A DNA stretch of 64,000 nt from an uncultured Rhodobacter sp. (GTDB lineage Bacteria; Pseudomonadota; Alphaproteobacteria; Rhodobacterales; Rhodobacteraceae): contig CAMFII010000001.1 of NCBI GenBank assembly GCA_945952585.1, positions 558,001-622,000 on the forward strand, in the 5' to 3' direction. The notes below the pieces were generated by a model. It worked only from the letters and a program-made list of their open reading frames with translations. It was not told where the DNA came from and made no database searches. The position numbers and the translations under genes were made by a program. This document shows, piece after piece, positions 44,348 through 52,390 of this stretch. How positions within the stretch are numbered: the first letter of the stretch is position 1; the number at the start of each line of letters is the position of its first letter.

Positions 44348-44539
44348 CTAGTCCAGCGTCCGCGCTTCGCTGACCAGCATGATCGGGATGCCATCCCGGA
44401 TCGGAAAAGCCAAGGCCGCCGCGCGCGAGACAAGCTCCTGTTTTTCGGCGTCATAGGTCAGGACTGCCTGGGTCAGCGGGCAGACCAGCGCCTCGAGCAT
44501 GCGGCGATCGAACAGCGGCGGGGTTTCGTCTTCGGTCAT
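44348..44539 (-). CDS. Trm112/UPF0434 family protein
   Basis: A 63-residue protein with the Trm112 pattern: [25 protein letters not shown] then [13 protein letters not shown]. Most bacterial members have two or more zinc cysteines; only one is visible here (VCPLT), so zinc binding may be lost. It is translationally coupled to the LON-domain gene by an ATGA overlap. Confidence 0.88.
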   Translation of the reverse strand: MTEDETPPLFDRRMLEALVCPLTQAVLTYDAEKQELVSRAAALAFPIRDGIPIMLVSEARTLD

Positions 44540-45186
44540 TGCAGCGTCTCGTCAGCCGAGCCACCGCGCAGGGTGAACTCGATCAGGGTTACAAGGGTTT
44601 CCCGTCGCGTCGGAAGCGACGGGGCTTCGAGCAGGGCCTGCTTGTCCTCGGGCGCAAAGGGGCAAAGCATCGACAGCGAATTGATCAGCAATTCGTCCTC
44701 GGCCTCGTTCAGGCTGCTCCAGTCGGTGGACAGGTTCATGGCGTCGAAATAGCGGGTCAACTGGGCCAGGAAGTCTTCCCGGCAAAAGCCCGGATCACAC
44801 TCTGCCGCGCCAAGATCGCGGGCGAACGGGGTCCAGTCGACCTCGGCCCGGCGGTAGGGGGTGAAGCCACCGATCTCGTTCGAGAGGCGAAAGCGCGAGA
44901 TCCCGCTAAGGGTGATCATGTAGCGCCCGTCCTCGGTTTCCGAAAAGCCGGTGAGACGGCCGGCGCAACCGATCGCCTGCAACCTCTTCTGGCCCGCAAT
45001 GGGAACCTCGCGCGGCTGGATCATCCCGATCAGCCGGTGCGAGGTTTTCATCACGTCGTCGAGCATCTGCAGATAGCGCGGCTCGAAGATGTGAAGTGGC
45101 AACCGCGCCCGGGGCAGCAGCAATGCCCCGGGCAAGGGAAAGATGGGGATGATGTCGGGCAGGTCGATCGAACGGGTCATGCCCAT
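44536..45186 (-). CDS. LON peptidase substrate-binding-domain protein
   Basis: A 216-residue protein with only the N-terminal (LAN) domain of Lon protease: [31 protein letters not shown] and the later [22 protein letters not shown]. No ATPase or protease domain is present. The family is widespread and of unknown role, possibly substrate recognition. It is encoded 21 nt after the thioredoxin-like gene and overlaps the Trm112-like gene. Start M1 or M3 is equally possible. Confidence 0.87.
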   Translation of the reverse strand: MGMTRSIDLPDIIPIFPLPGALLLPRARLPLHIFEPRYLQMLDDVMKTSHRLIGMIQPREVPIAGQKRLQAIGCAGRLTGFSETEDGRYMITLSGISRFRLSNEIGGFTPYRRAEVDWTPFARDLGAAECDPGFCREDFLAQLTRYFDAMNLSTDWSSLNEAEDELLINSLSMLCPFAPEDKQALLEAPSLPTRRETLVTLIEFTLRGGSADETLQ

Positions 45187-45207
45187 GAAGCTAGTCCCCG
45201 ACCGGGC

Positions 45208-46110
45208 TCAGGCAAATATCATCGAGGACAGGCGACGGCGTCCCTTCAGCACGATCGGGTCCTGCGGCTTCAGCGCGTCGAAGATTGTCAGAAGCTGCGT
45301 CCGGGCGGCACCGTCGTTCCACTCGCGATCCCGGCGGAACAGCTCCAGCAGTTCATCCACGGCCTCGTCGACTTTGCCCGAAGCATGAAGCGCCTGCGCC
45401 AGGTCGAAGCGCGCCTGATGGTCGTTCGGGTTTGCCTCGACAGCGACACGCAGCTCTGTCTCGGGACCGGCATTCGCGGCCTGGCGCGCCAGTTCGATCT
45501 GCGCGCGTGCCGCATCGAATTCCTTGGTCTTGGCGATCTCGGGCGAGGCGGCATCGGCCAGCCCCTGCGCCTGGTCGATCTGCCCAAGGGCAAGGTGGCT
45601 GCGGATCAAACCGGCATAGGCGGCGCCGTTGTTCGGCTCTTCGCCCAGGATCGCGGCAAAGGTCTCGGCCGCGTCGGTCGCGGCCCCTTCGGCCAGCATC
45701 TGCTCGGCCGCCTCGATCGCATCGGCCAGACCGCCATCCCCGGCAAGTGCGCTGACGCGCTCAATGAAGGTCTTCAACTCCGACGCCGGCAGCGCCCCCT
45801 GGAACCCGTCGACCGGCTGGCCTTGCCAGAAGGCGTATACGGTCGGGATCGACTGGATGCGCAGCTGCGCGGCGATGCGCTGGTTCTCGTCGACATTGAC
45901 CTTGACCATCTTCACCTTGCCGCCAGCCGCCTTGACGGCAGTCTCCAGCGCGGGGCCGAGGGTCTTGCATGGGCCACACCAGGGCGCCCAGAAATCGACG
46001 ATGACCGGCACGGTCTGGCTGGCTTCGACCACGTCGGCCATGAATGTGGCTTCGCTCGAGTCCTTGATGAGATCGCCTTGTGTCTGCGGCTTGTCCCCAA
46101 ATCCGAACAT
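45208..46110 (-). CDS. Thioredoxin-TPR protein (YbbN/CnoX-like)
   Basis: A 300-residue protein: an N-terminal thioredoxin domain with an intact CGPC site (Cys45/Cys48 in FWAPWCGPCKTLGP), then a helical TPR-like C-terminal half (about residues 125-300). This is the architecture of E. coli YbbN/CnoX, a redox chaperedoxin that works with GroEL and DnaK. E. coli YbbN has lost the active CGPC (SQHC), so this copy may keep reductase activity. GGGAGA supports the start. Confidence 0.88.
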   Translation of the reverse strand: MFGFGDKPQTQGDLIKDSSEATFMADVVEASQTVPVIVDFWAPWCGPCKTLGPALETAVKAAGGKVKMVKVNVDENQRIAAQLRIQSIPTVYAFWQGQPVDGFQGALPASELKTFIERVSALAGDGGLADAIEAAEQMLAEGAATDAAETFAAILGEEPNNGAAYAGLIRSHLALGQIDQAQGLADAASPEIAKTKEFDAARAQIELARQAANAGPETELRVAVEANPNDHQARFDLAQALHASGKVDEAVDELLELFRRDREWNDGAARTQLLTIFDALKPQDPIVLKGRRRLSSMIFA

Positions 46111-46177
46111 CGTTCGTCTCCCAAATGATCTGTTGCGCCCTATATGAGCGCGGCACCGTGAAAGGCCAAGGGGGCGC

Positions 46178-46966
46178 TCACAGGTCGAAGCTTGCAAAGA
46201 CCGGCACGTGGTCCGAAGGCTGGTCCCAACCCCTGACGTCGCGCAGGATCCGGCTGCCATGCGCCGCGCCCGAGATGTCCGGCGTGGCCCAGATGTGATC
46301 AAGTCTGCGCCCCTTGTCGGCGGCATTCCAGTCGGCCGAGCGATAGGACCACCAGCTGTAGAGCAGCCCTTGCGGGATGTCCTGGCGGGTCACATCCACC
46401 CAACGGCCTGCCTCCTGCGCCGCAGCCAGATGTTCGACCTCGATCGGCGTATGGCTGACGATCTTCAGAAGCTGCTTGTGGCTCCAGACATCATCCTCGC
46501 GCGGGGCGATGTTCAGGTCGCCGACAAGGATCGATTTCGATGGCGCCTCGGCCCGGAAGTGGTCGCGCAAATCGGTCAGGAAATCGAGCTTCTGGCCGAA
46601 TTTCTCGTTCTCGGCACGGTCCGGAATGTCGCCTCCGGCCGGGACATAGAGGTTGTGGATCGTCACGCCATTCTCAAGCCGGGCCGCGACGTGGCGGGCA
46701 TGGCCCAGGGTCGCAAAGTCACGGTCCCCGGCATCGGTGATCGGCAGTTTCGACAGGATCGCAACGCCGTTGTAGCCCTTCTGCCCGCGGGCAACGACAT
46801 GGGTGTAGCCAAGCGCGCGGAACCCCTCCAGCGGCAACTTCTCGACGGGGCTCTTGCACTCCTGCAGGCAAAGGATGTCGGGTGCGTTCTCGCTCAGAAG
46901 CCGCAGCACCAGCCCTTCGCGCAGGCGGACGGAGTTGATGTTCCATGTGGCGATGGTGAAGGGCAT
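46178..46966 (-). CDS. xth: Exodeoxyribonuclease III
   Basis: A 262-residue AP endonuclease / 3'-exonuclease of the EEP superfamily, acting in base-excision repair. Catalytic motifs are ATWNINSVRLREG, LQECKSP (metal Glu), LVGDLNIAPREDDVW (Asp-x-Asn), RLDHIWAT and SDHVPVFASF (terminal Asp-His). Length and motif order match XthA/ExoA. Confidence 0.95.
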   Translation of the reverse strand: MPFTIATWNINSVRLREGLVLRLLSENAPDILCLQECKSPVEKLPLEGFRALGYTHVVARGQKGYNGVAILSKLPITDAGDRDFATLGHARHVAARLENGVTIHNLYVPAGGDIPDRAENEKFGQKLDFLTDLRDHFRAEAPSKSILVGDLNIAPREDDVWSHKQLLKIVSHTPIEVEHLAAAQEAGRWVDVTRQDIPQGLLYSWWSYRSADWNAADKGRRLDHIWATPDISGAAHGSRILRDVRGWDQPSDHVPVFASFDL

Positions 46967-47046
46967 CGTGCGTCTCCTCTTGGGGGCGGCAGACTAGGGT
47001 GCCATCGCACAATGCTCAAGCCCGCGGGCCGCAATGGCGGCCTGAG

Positions 47047-47073
47047 AAAAAACGGCCGGGCTTGCGCCCGGCC
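47047..47073 (-). terminator. Intrinsic terminator of the CenR-like gene
   Basis: GGCCGGGC-TTGC-GCCCGGCC stem (47054-47073) next to an A6 run at 47047-47052, which is a T6 run on the minus strand just after the stem. It terminates the leftward transcript of the response regulator. Confidence 0.85.
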
Positions 47074-47187
47074 AGGTCCAACAGGGAGGTCGCCGCGTCA
47101 TTGCCCCGACGCGGCCAGGGGATCTCAAGAAGGACAATATACCCTATTTTGCCTTCATAAGACCAGAATCTGTCAACAATGCGGCAA

Positions 47188-47874
47188 TCAGGCGACCAAC
47201 CGGTATCCGCCGCTTTCTGTGACCAGCAAACGGGCATTCGACGGATCGGGCTCGATCTTCTGACGCAGGCGATAGATGTGGGTTTCCAGCGTGTGGGTCG
47301 TGACCCCAGCATTGTAGCCCCAGACCTCGTGAAGCAGCACATCCCGCGCCACCACGCCCTGACTGGCGCGGTAGAGATACTTCAGGATGTTGGTCTCCTT
47401 CTCGGTCAGGCGGATTTTCCGTTCCTTCTCGTCGACCAGCATCTTCTGGGCCGGCTTGAAGGTATAGTGACCCAGCTGGAACACCGCGTCTTCCGACTGC
47501 TCGTGCTGGCGCAACTGCGCGCGAATACGGGCCAGAAGCACGGGGAACTTGAACGGCTTGGTCACATAGTCGTTCGCGCCGGCATCAAGACCAAGGATCG
47601 TGTCGGCATCCGAGTCATGGCCGGTCAGCATAAGCACCGGGCATTTGACGCCCTGCTTGCGCATCCGGCGGCACAGTTCGCGCCCATCGGTATCAGGAAG
47701 GCCGACATCAAGGATCACGAGGTCATAGATGGCGGCTTTTGCCTTCTCCATGCCCTCGGCGCCGTTGCGGGCCTCGAACACGTCGAAATCCTCGGTCATG
47801 ACCAGCTGCTCGCTCAGGGCTTCGCGCAGGTCATCATCGTCATCGACAAGCAGGATCTTCTTGAGGTTGGCCAT
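47188..47874 (-). CDS. cenR: OmpR/PhoB-type response regulator, CenR-like
   Basis: A 228-residue two-domain regulator. The receiver has the acidic cluster VDDDDD (residues 10-15), phospho-acceptor Asp in VILDVGLPD (near Asp56) and Lys in YVTKPF. The C-terminal winged helix contains LTEKETNILKYLYRA and VWGYNAGVTTHTLETHIYRLRQKIE. The highly conserved tail and the absence of an adjacent kinase fit CenR, an essential envelope regulator of alphaproteobacteria; the name is from recall of that conserved sequence. It is divergent from ribA and has its own terminator. Confidence 0.82.
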   Translation of the reverse strand: MANLKKILLVDDDDDLREALSEQLVMTEDFDVFEARNGAEGMEKAKAAIYDLVILDVGLPDTDGRELCRRMRKQGVKCPVLMLTGHDSDADTILGLDAGANDYVTKPFKFPVLLARIRAQLRQHEQSEDAVFQLGHYTFKPAQKMLVDEKERKIRLTEKETNILKYLYRASQGVVARDVLLHEVWGYNAGVTTHTLETHIYRLRQKIEPDPSNARLLVTESGGYRLVA

Positions 47875-48041
47875 TTTCTTGCTCCTTCCCGTTCCTTTCC
47901 GGCAGATGCGTCCGGATCACGACTCCCGCAAGAACTGCGACAGAGTTCTCACGCGGTCGTGTCGCCCAGCCGGGAAATGTTTCAATTCTGCATGATCCGA
48001 CATAGATACGCAGGCGGAATGCCCTGCTACCGGATGTCGTG

Positions 48042-49130
48042 ATGAGCCTTGGTCCCAGCATCGTCGAACGCCTCGCCCGCGCCGGGGCAGACCTGCGCAT
48101 GGGCGTGCCCGTGGTGCTGACCTCTGCAGGCCGGGGTGCCCTGGCCGTGGCGGTTGAGACGCTTTCGGCCGAACGGCTCGCCGAGTTGCGCGCCCTGGGA
48201 CAGCCGGAACTCGCCATCACGTCCTGGCGGGCAGAGACGTTGAAAGCCCGCGCCTATGACAATGACCTTGCCCGGATCGCGGTGCCGGACGAAGTCGGCA
48301 TCGACTGGCTTCACTGTATCGCGGACCCCGCAGACGATCTGCGGTTGCCGATGAAAGGCCCGCTCGCCTCGCTCCGGGACGGGCCGGCGGATCTGCACCG
48401 GGCGGCGATCCAGCTGGCGAAGGCGGCGCATCTGCTGCCGGCCGCCGTGCTGCTGCCGGTGCCGGATGCCGTCGCTGTGGCCGCGAGGCTCAATCTGACG
48501 CTACTGCCTCTGGATGATGCCGCCCCGGAACTGCTGCGATCCTCGCCGCTGCACCCGGTGGTTTCAGCCCGCCTGCCGATGGCCGCCGCGCAGGCCGGGC
48601 GCCTGCACATATTCCGCCCTGAAGACGGTGGAGAGGAGCACTACGCTGTCGAAATCGGACGGCCCGACCGGTCGCTTCCGGTGCTGGCACGGCTGCATTC
48701 GGCCTGCTTCACTGGCGACGTTCTTGGCAGCCTGAAATGCGATTGCGGTCCGCAACTCCGCACCGCGCTCGCCCAGATGGGCGAAGAGGGCGCGGGCGTC
48801 CTTCTCTATCTGAACCAGGAAGGTCGCGGAATCGGACTCGCCAACAAGATGCGGGCCTATTCGCTGCAAGATCAGGGCTTTGACACGGTCGAAGCCAACC
48901 ACCGCCTTGGTTTCGAAGATGACGAACGGGATTTCCGCATCGGCGCGGGGATCCTGCGCTCGATGGGTTTTTCGTCCGTCCGCCTGCTGACCAACAACCC
49001 GAAAAAGATCGCGATGATGGAAAACAACGGACTGACCGTCGCCGAGCGGGTGCCGCTCAAGGTTGGACAGACCTCCCAGAACGCGGCCTATCTGGCGACG
49101 AAGGCAGCAAAGTCAGGGCATCTGCTGTGA
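48042..49130 (+). CDS. ribA: GTP cyclohydrolase II (with degenerate N-terminal domain)
   Basis: First enzyme of riboflavin synthesis, opening GTP to diaminopyrimidine. The C-terminal half (about 170-362) has the zinc cysteines (HSACFTGDVLGSLKCDCGPQL) and LYLNQEGRGIGLANKM, plus LLTNNPKKI. The first 165 residues resemble no active DHBP synthase: acidic catalytic motifs are missing, so it is likely a degenerate fused domain. ATG 48042 (adjacent GTG 48039) was chosen. The stop overlaps the next gene by 4 nt. Confidence 0.9.
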   Translation: MSLGPSIVERLARAGADLRMGVPVVLTSAGRGALAVAVETLSAERLAELRALGQPELAITSWRAETLKARAYDNDLARIAVPDEVGIDWLHCIADPADDLRLPMKGPLASLRDGPADLHRAAIQLAKAAHLLPAAVLLPVPDAVAVAARLNLTLLPLDDAAPELLRSSPLHPVVSARLPMAAAQAGRLHIFRPEDGGEEHYAVEIGRPDRSLPVLARLHSACFTGDVLGSLKCDCGPQLRTALAQMGEEGAGVLLYLNQEGRGIGLANKMRAYSLQDQGFDTVEANHRLGFEDDERDFRIGAGILRSMGFSSVRLLTNNPKKIAMMENNGLTVAERVPLKVGQTSQNAAYLATKAAKSGHLL

Positions 49131-49630
49131 CGGTGGGCGATCTGGTTGTCACGCCTTGGGGCGCACGGTTCCTGGGCCGCCGATTTCCTTGTTCGATCGG
49201 GCGCGGCGGGATCAGCCACGCCAAGCGCGAGGGCGATGGAGCGACCCCTGTCGGCAGCCATCGCATCGTCGGCTGCCTTTATCGCGCAGACCGCCTGGCA
49301 AGGGCTGAAGTGCCCGACTGGGCGGAGCCCATCGGGCCGGGCGATCTTTGGTCAGACGACAGCCGCGATCCCGACTACAACCACCTGGTCACAACCCCGC
49401 ATGCCTGGAGCCACGAGCGGTTGAGGCGGGCCGACCCGCAATATGACCTGGTTCTGGTGACAAACTGGAACTGGCCCGAGGCCGTACCGGGACGGGGATC
49501 GGCGATTTTCCTGCACATGTGGCGCCGCCCTCGCCGCCCGACCGCGGGCTGCGTCGCGTTTTCTCGCGCCGATCTCTTGTGGATTGCGCAGCGCCTTCAG
49601 CCGTCGAGCCGCCTGGTCGTCCTGGGCTGA
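49127..49630 (+). CDS. L,D-transpeptidase family protein
   Basis: A 167-residue YkuD-domain protein. The catalytic cysteine is in AIFLHMWRRPRRPTAGCVAF, which matches the His..Gly-Cys signature of L,D-transpeptidases. The N-terminal SIGRGGISHAKREGDGATPVG is also typical. No signal peptide is evident, so it may be a cytoplasmic or non-classically located member of the family. GTG start overlaps the ribA stop (GTGA), implying coupling. Confidence 0.85.
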   Translation: MTVGDLVVTPWGARFLGRRFPCSIGRGGISHAKREGDGATPVGSHRIVGCLYRADRLARAEVPDWAEPIGPGDLWSDDSRDPDYNHLVTTPHAWSHERLRRADPQYDLVLVTNWNWPEAVPGRGSAIFLHMWRRPRRPTAGCVAFSRADLLWIAQRLQPSSRLVVLG

Positions 49631-49634
49631 CAGG

Positions 49635-50288
49635 TCAGGCGTAGGTCCTGGCGCCGAAGATCGCGCTGCCGACGCGGATATGCGTGGCCCCGGCGGCGAT
49701 CGCGGCTTCGAAATCCGCGCTCATGCCCATCGAGAGGCCAGAAAGCCCGTTGCGCCGGGCCATTTCGGCGAGAATGGCGAAATGCGCCGAAGAGTCTTCG
49801 TCCTCGGGCGGAATGCACATCAGGCCGTGGATCGGCAGGTCAAGTGCGCGGCATCTGGCAATGAAGGCATCGGCGTCTTCGGGCAGGATGCCAGCTTTCT
49901 GGGGTTCCCGGCCGGTATTGACCTGCACGAACAGATCTGGACTGGCCCCCCTGTCCTGCGCCAGCCGCGCGAGCTTTTCGGCGAGCGACGGTCGATCGAC
50001 CGTGTGTATGGCATCGAAGAGTTCGACTGCCAGCTTTGCCTTGTTCGTCTGGAGCGGGCCGATCATATGGACGTCGATTCGACCAAACTCGACCCTCAGG
50101 TCGGGCCATTTGCCTGCCGCCTCCTGCACATAGTTCTCGCCGAACAGGCGGTGCCCTGCCTCCAGAACCGCGCGTACGCGGTCCAACGGCTGCACCTTGG
50201 ACACGGCGATCAGCTTGACGCTGCCATCCGGACGGCCTGCGGTGCGAACCGCTGCTACGACCCTCGCAAGAATCTCGGAATAGGACAT
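49635..50288 (-). CDS. YggS family PLP homeostasis protein
   Basis: A 217-residue alanine-racemase-fold protein (PLPBP/YggS) that binds PLP without known catalysis and maintains B6 and amino-acid balance. The PLP lysine is in KLIAVSKVQPLD (near Lys31). Other conserved blocks are FGENYVQEA, HMIGPLQTNKAK, LFVQVNTG, GLMCIPP, LSMGMSADFEAAI and IRVGSAIFG. It is convergent with the L,D-transpeptidase gene and downstream of the porin terminator. Confidence 0.93.
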   Translation of the reverse strand: MSYSEILARVVAAVRTAGRPDGSVKLIAVSKVQPLDRVRAVLEAGHRLFGENYVQEAAGKWPDLRVEFGRIDVHMIGPLQTNKAKLAVELFDAIHTVDRPSLAEKLARLAQDRGASPDLFVQVNTGREPQKAGILPEDADAFIARCRALDLPIHGLMCIPPEDEDSSAHFAILAEMARRNGLSGLSMGMSADFEAAIAAGATHIRVGSAIFGARTYA

Positions 50289-50335
50289 GGCCCCTCTCCT
50301 GCCAGCGGGTGCGTTGAAAGCGACCCACCGAAATG

Positions 50336-50363
50336 AAAAGAACGGGCGCGAGGCCCGTTCTTT
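50336..50363 (-). terminator. Intrinsic terminator of the porin gene
   Basis: GAACGGGC-GCGAG-GCCCGTTC (50340-50360) flanked by AAAA on the left, i.e. TTTT after the stem on the minus strand, 20 nt past the porin stop. Confidence 0.85.
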
Positions 50364-50383
50364 CCGTAACTCTGATCGTCAGA

Positions 50384-51505
50384 TCAGAAGTTGAACTTCA
50401 CACCGGCGTCGAAGTAGACGTTTTCGTCATAGCCGTACTGGATGCCGGTCTTGAGGACAGCGCCACCAAGATCGTAGTCCATGCCGACACCGAAAGCGTA
50501 GTCGTTCTGGTTGCCGTCACCATAGGGATCGCTGATCGTGGTGCCGGTCGGGTTGGCGACAGTGAACTCGGTGTATTCGTAGTTCGGGTCACCGCCGTAG
50601 TTGTTCCACGAGATGTAGCCTTTGAAGGTCATCGCATCCATGGTGTAGTTGCCGTACAGAACCACGGTCTCGCCCAGCGACGGGCCATCGGAGTAGGCAA
50701 CGCCTTCGTCGATGTAGTTCAGGCCGACATTGGCGACGTCATTGATGGCGTAGGCGGCACCGATGAAGTAGATATCGTTGCTCTTGATGCCGTGGCCGCT
50801 GATGGTCGCAGCACCCGACACCGTGAAGGCGCCGGCGTTGTAGGCGGCGAAGATCGAGTATTCTTGAGCCTTGCCGTCGAACGAGTAGATCTGGTTCGGG
50901 TCGACATACGACACGCCGCCGCTGAAGCCGCCGACGCTGTAGAACGCCGACAGGCCGTTCCGGCCGATGTTGTACGGGCCAGACGAGAAGGCGTAGAAGC
51001 TCGAACGCGAGTCACCGAACGAGGAGTCGAGCAGGCCGAGTTCCGAATCGTAGAACAGCGGAGCCGAGTCGAGCGCGGTGTTGACGTTGCCGACTTCAAC
51101 GCGGAAGCCCATGTACTCACCGTACAGGAGCGCCGGGCTGATCTGGCCGGTGACGTTGTTGTCGCTGCTAGCCGCGGTCTGGATGTCCAGGTTGCCCGAG
51201 GTGCCATCGTCGTACTGCAGACGCAGCAGGCCGCCGAACGTCGCCCCCGAGTCGGTTTCAACCTTGGCGTTCAGGTTGATACGCAGACGGGTGGTGAACG
51301 TCGTCGAGTTCTGCTGGTAGTAGGTTTCGGTGTTCCCGTTACCATTCGGATAGGCAGTACCGAAGTCGATGAAGCCCGAACCGTCGCGGCCTTCAGAGTA
51401 AACCGCACCGAAACGGCCGTAGCCATCGATCGTCACGCCGTTTTCAGCGTGTGCGACGGAACCCAGGCTCGCCAGGATCGTCGAGGCGAAGAGTACCTTC
51501 TTCAT
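50384..51505 (-). CDS. Outer membrane porin (Rhodobacter type)
   Basis: A 373-residue general porin: signal peptide MKKVLFASTILASLGSVAHA, mature start ENGVTIDGYGRFGAVYSE, alternating amphipathic strands rich in Gly, Tyr and Asn, and the terminal DAGVKFNF ending in Phe, the BAM recognition signal. The acidic, Asn-rich loops resemble R. capsulatus/R. blasticus porin. The gene has lower GC than its neighbours and highly biased codons, as expected for very high expression. AGGGAA precedes the ATG. Confidence 0.9.
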   Translation of the reverse strand: MKKVLFASTILASLGSVAHAENGVTIDGYGRFGAVYSEGRDGSGFIDFGTAYPNGNGNTETYYQQNSTTFTTRLRINLNAKVETDSGATFGGLLRLQYDDGTSGNLDIQTAASSDNNVTGQISPALLYGEYMGFRVEVGNVNTALDSAPLFYDSELGLLDSSFGDSRSSFYAFSSGPYNIGRNGLSAFYSVGGFSGGVSYVDPNQIYSFDGKAQEYSIFAAYNAGAFTVSGAATISGHGIKSNDIYFIGAAYAINDVANVGLNYIDEGVAYSDGPSLGETVVLYGNYTMDAMTFKGYISWNNYGGDPNYEYTEFTVANPTGTTISDPYGDGNQNDYAFGVGMDYDLGGAVLKTGIQYGYDENVYFDAGVKFNF

Positions 51506-51737
51506 TTCGTTTTCCCTCGTTGTAAGAAAGGCGCCCAACTCAGGGAAATCCGAATTGGGTATGGCCCTATTTCGACCGTTAGCCTTCGCAATGCAATGCA
51601 GACTGCACGCTCTGGCGATAACTCGGAAACCGATGGTGCAGCTTTGCCACAGTCGAATTGAGCCGGATTTCCCAAGGCCTGCCCAACCCTTCGCGGGGGT
51701 GGTGGCAGAGCTGCGGGTGCGGGTGCGGGGATATGCC

Positions 51738-51766
51738 TTGTCGCGCGAGTCATGCTAGGCTAGACA
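51738..51766 (+). promoter_or_regulatory. Candidate promoter of the DUF3576 gene
   Basis: TTGTCG (51738-51743), 17-nt spacer, TAGACA (51761-51766), 30 nt before the ATG. The 290-bp gap to the divergent porin otherwise shows no gene. Confidence 0.4.
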
Positions 51767-51795
51767 GCAGCAAATTGTTTCGGAGGCGAGGCCCC

Positions 51796-52302
51796 ATGGC
51801 GATCCTGGGCAAGAAGTATGTGGCGCTTCTGGGCGCTGCGATCCTGGCCAGCGGCTTCGGGCTGACCGAGGCGCTTGCCCAGAGCACCAGCGATGTGCCC
51901 TCGCTGCAATCGAACTCAAAGCGCGGAGCCAACCCCAATCCAAATCAGAGCCAAGAGGTGACGATCTGGGACCTCTTCCGCAACAGCACCAATCCCAACA
52001 CGACTGTCGAGGTGAACAAGTACCTCTGGTTTGCGGCGCTCGACATCCTGAACTTCCTGCCGGTCGAGACGGTCGATCCCTTCACCGGCGTGATCGTCAT
52101 GGGCTATGGCACCCCGCCCGGCGGTGGCCGCTCTTACCGTGCGACCGTCTATGTGCAGGACCCTGCGCTTGATGCCCGGTCGATCAAGGTGGCGATCGAA
52201 TCGCGTGGTGGTGGCGCCGTTCCGGTCGAGACGCAGCGCGCGATCGAAGATGCGATCATGACCCGCGCCCGCCAATTGCGCATCCAGGACTCCAAGCTCT
52301 GA
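51796..52302 (+). CDS. DUF3576 domain protein
   Basis: A 168-residue exported protein: signal peptide ([18 protein letters not shown]), then an Asn/Ser-rich spacer, then the DUF3576 core ([57 protein letters not shown]). The family is alphaproteobacterial and of unknown function; it consistently precedes leuS-lptE in this group, suggesting an envelope role. GGAGG upstream supports the start. Confidence 0.85.
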   Translation: MAILGKKYVALLGAAILASGFGLTEALAQSTSDVPSLQSNSKRGANPNPNQSQEVTIWDLFRNSTNPNTTVEVNKYLWFAALDILNFLPVETVDPFTGVIVMGYGTPPGGGRSYRATVYVQDPALDARSIKVAIESRGGGAVPVETQRAIEDAIMTRARQLRIQDSKL

Positions 52303-52307
52303 TATTG

Positions 52308-52324
52308 GGGGCGGTTGCCGCCCC
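52308..52324 (+). terminator. Small GC hairpin between DUF3576 gene and leuS
   Basis: GGGGCGG-TTG-CCGCCCC, 7-bp stem, followed by TCTCT rather than a T run. A weak terminator or attenuator; read-through to leuS is likely. Confidence 0.4.
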
Positions 52325-52390
52325 TCTCTGGACCTCTGCCCTTCTGTCGGTGTAATCCCGCGCGGCACCGCAAGGAAAAGAGGCCTGTCC

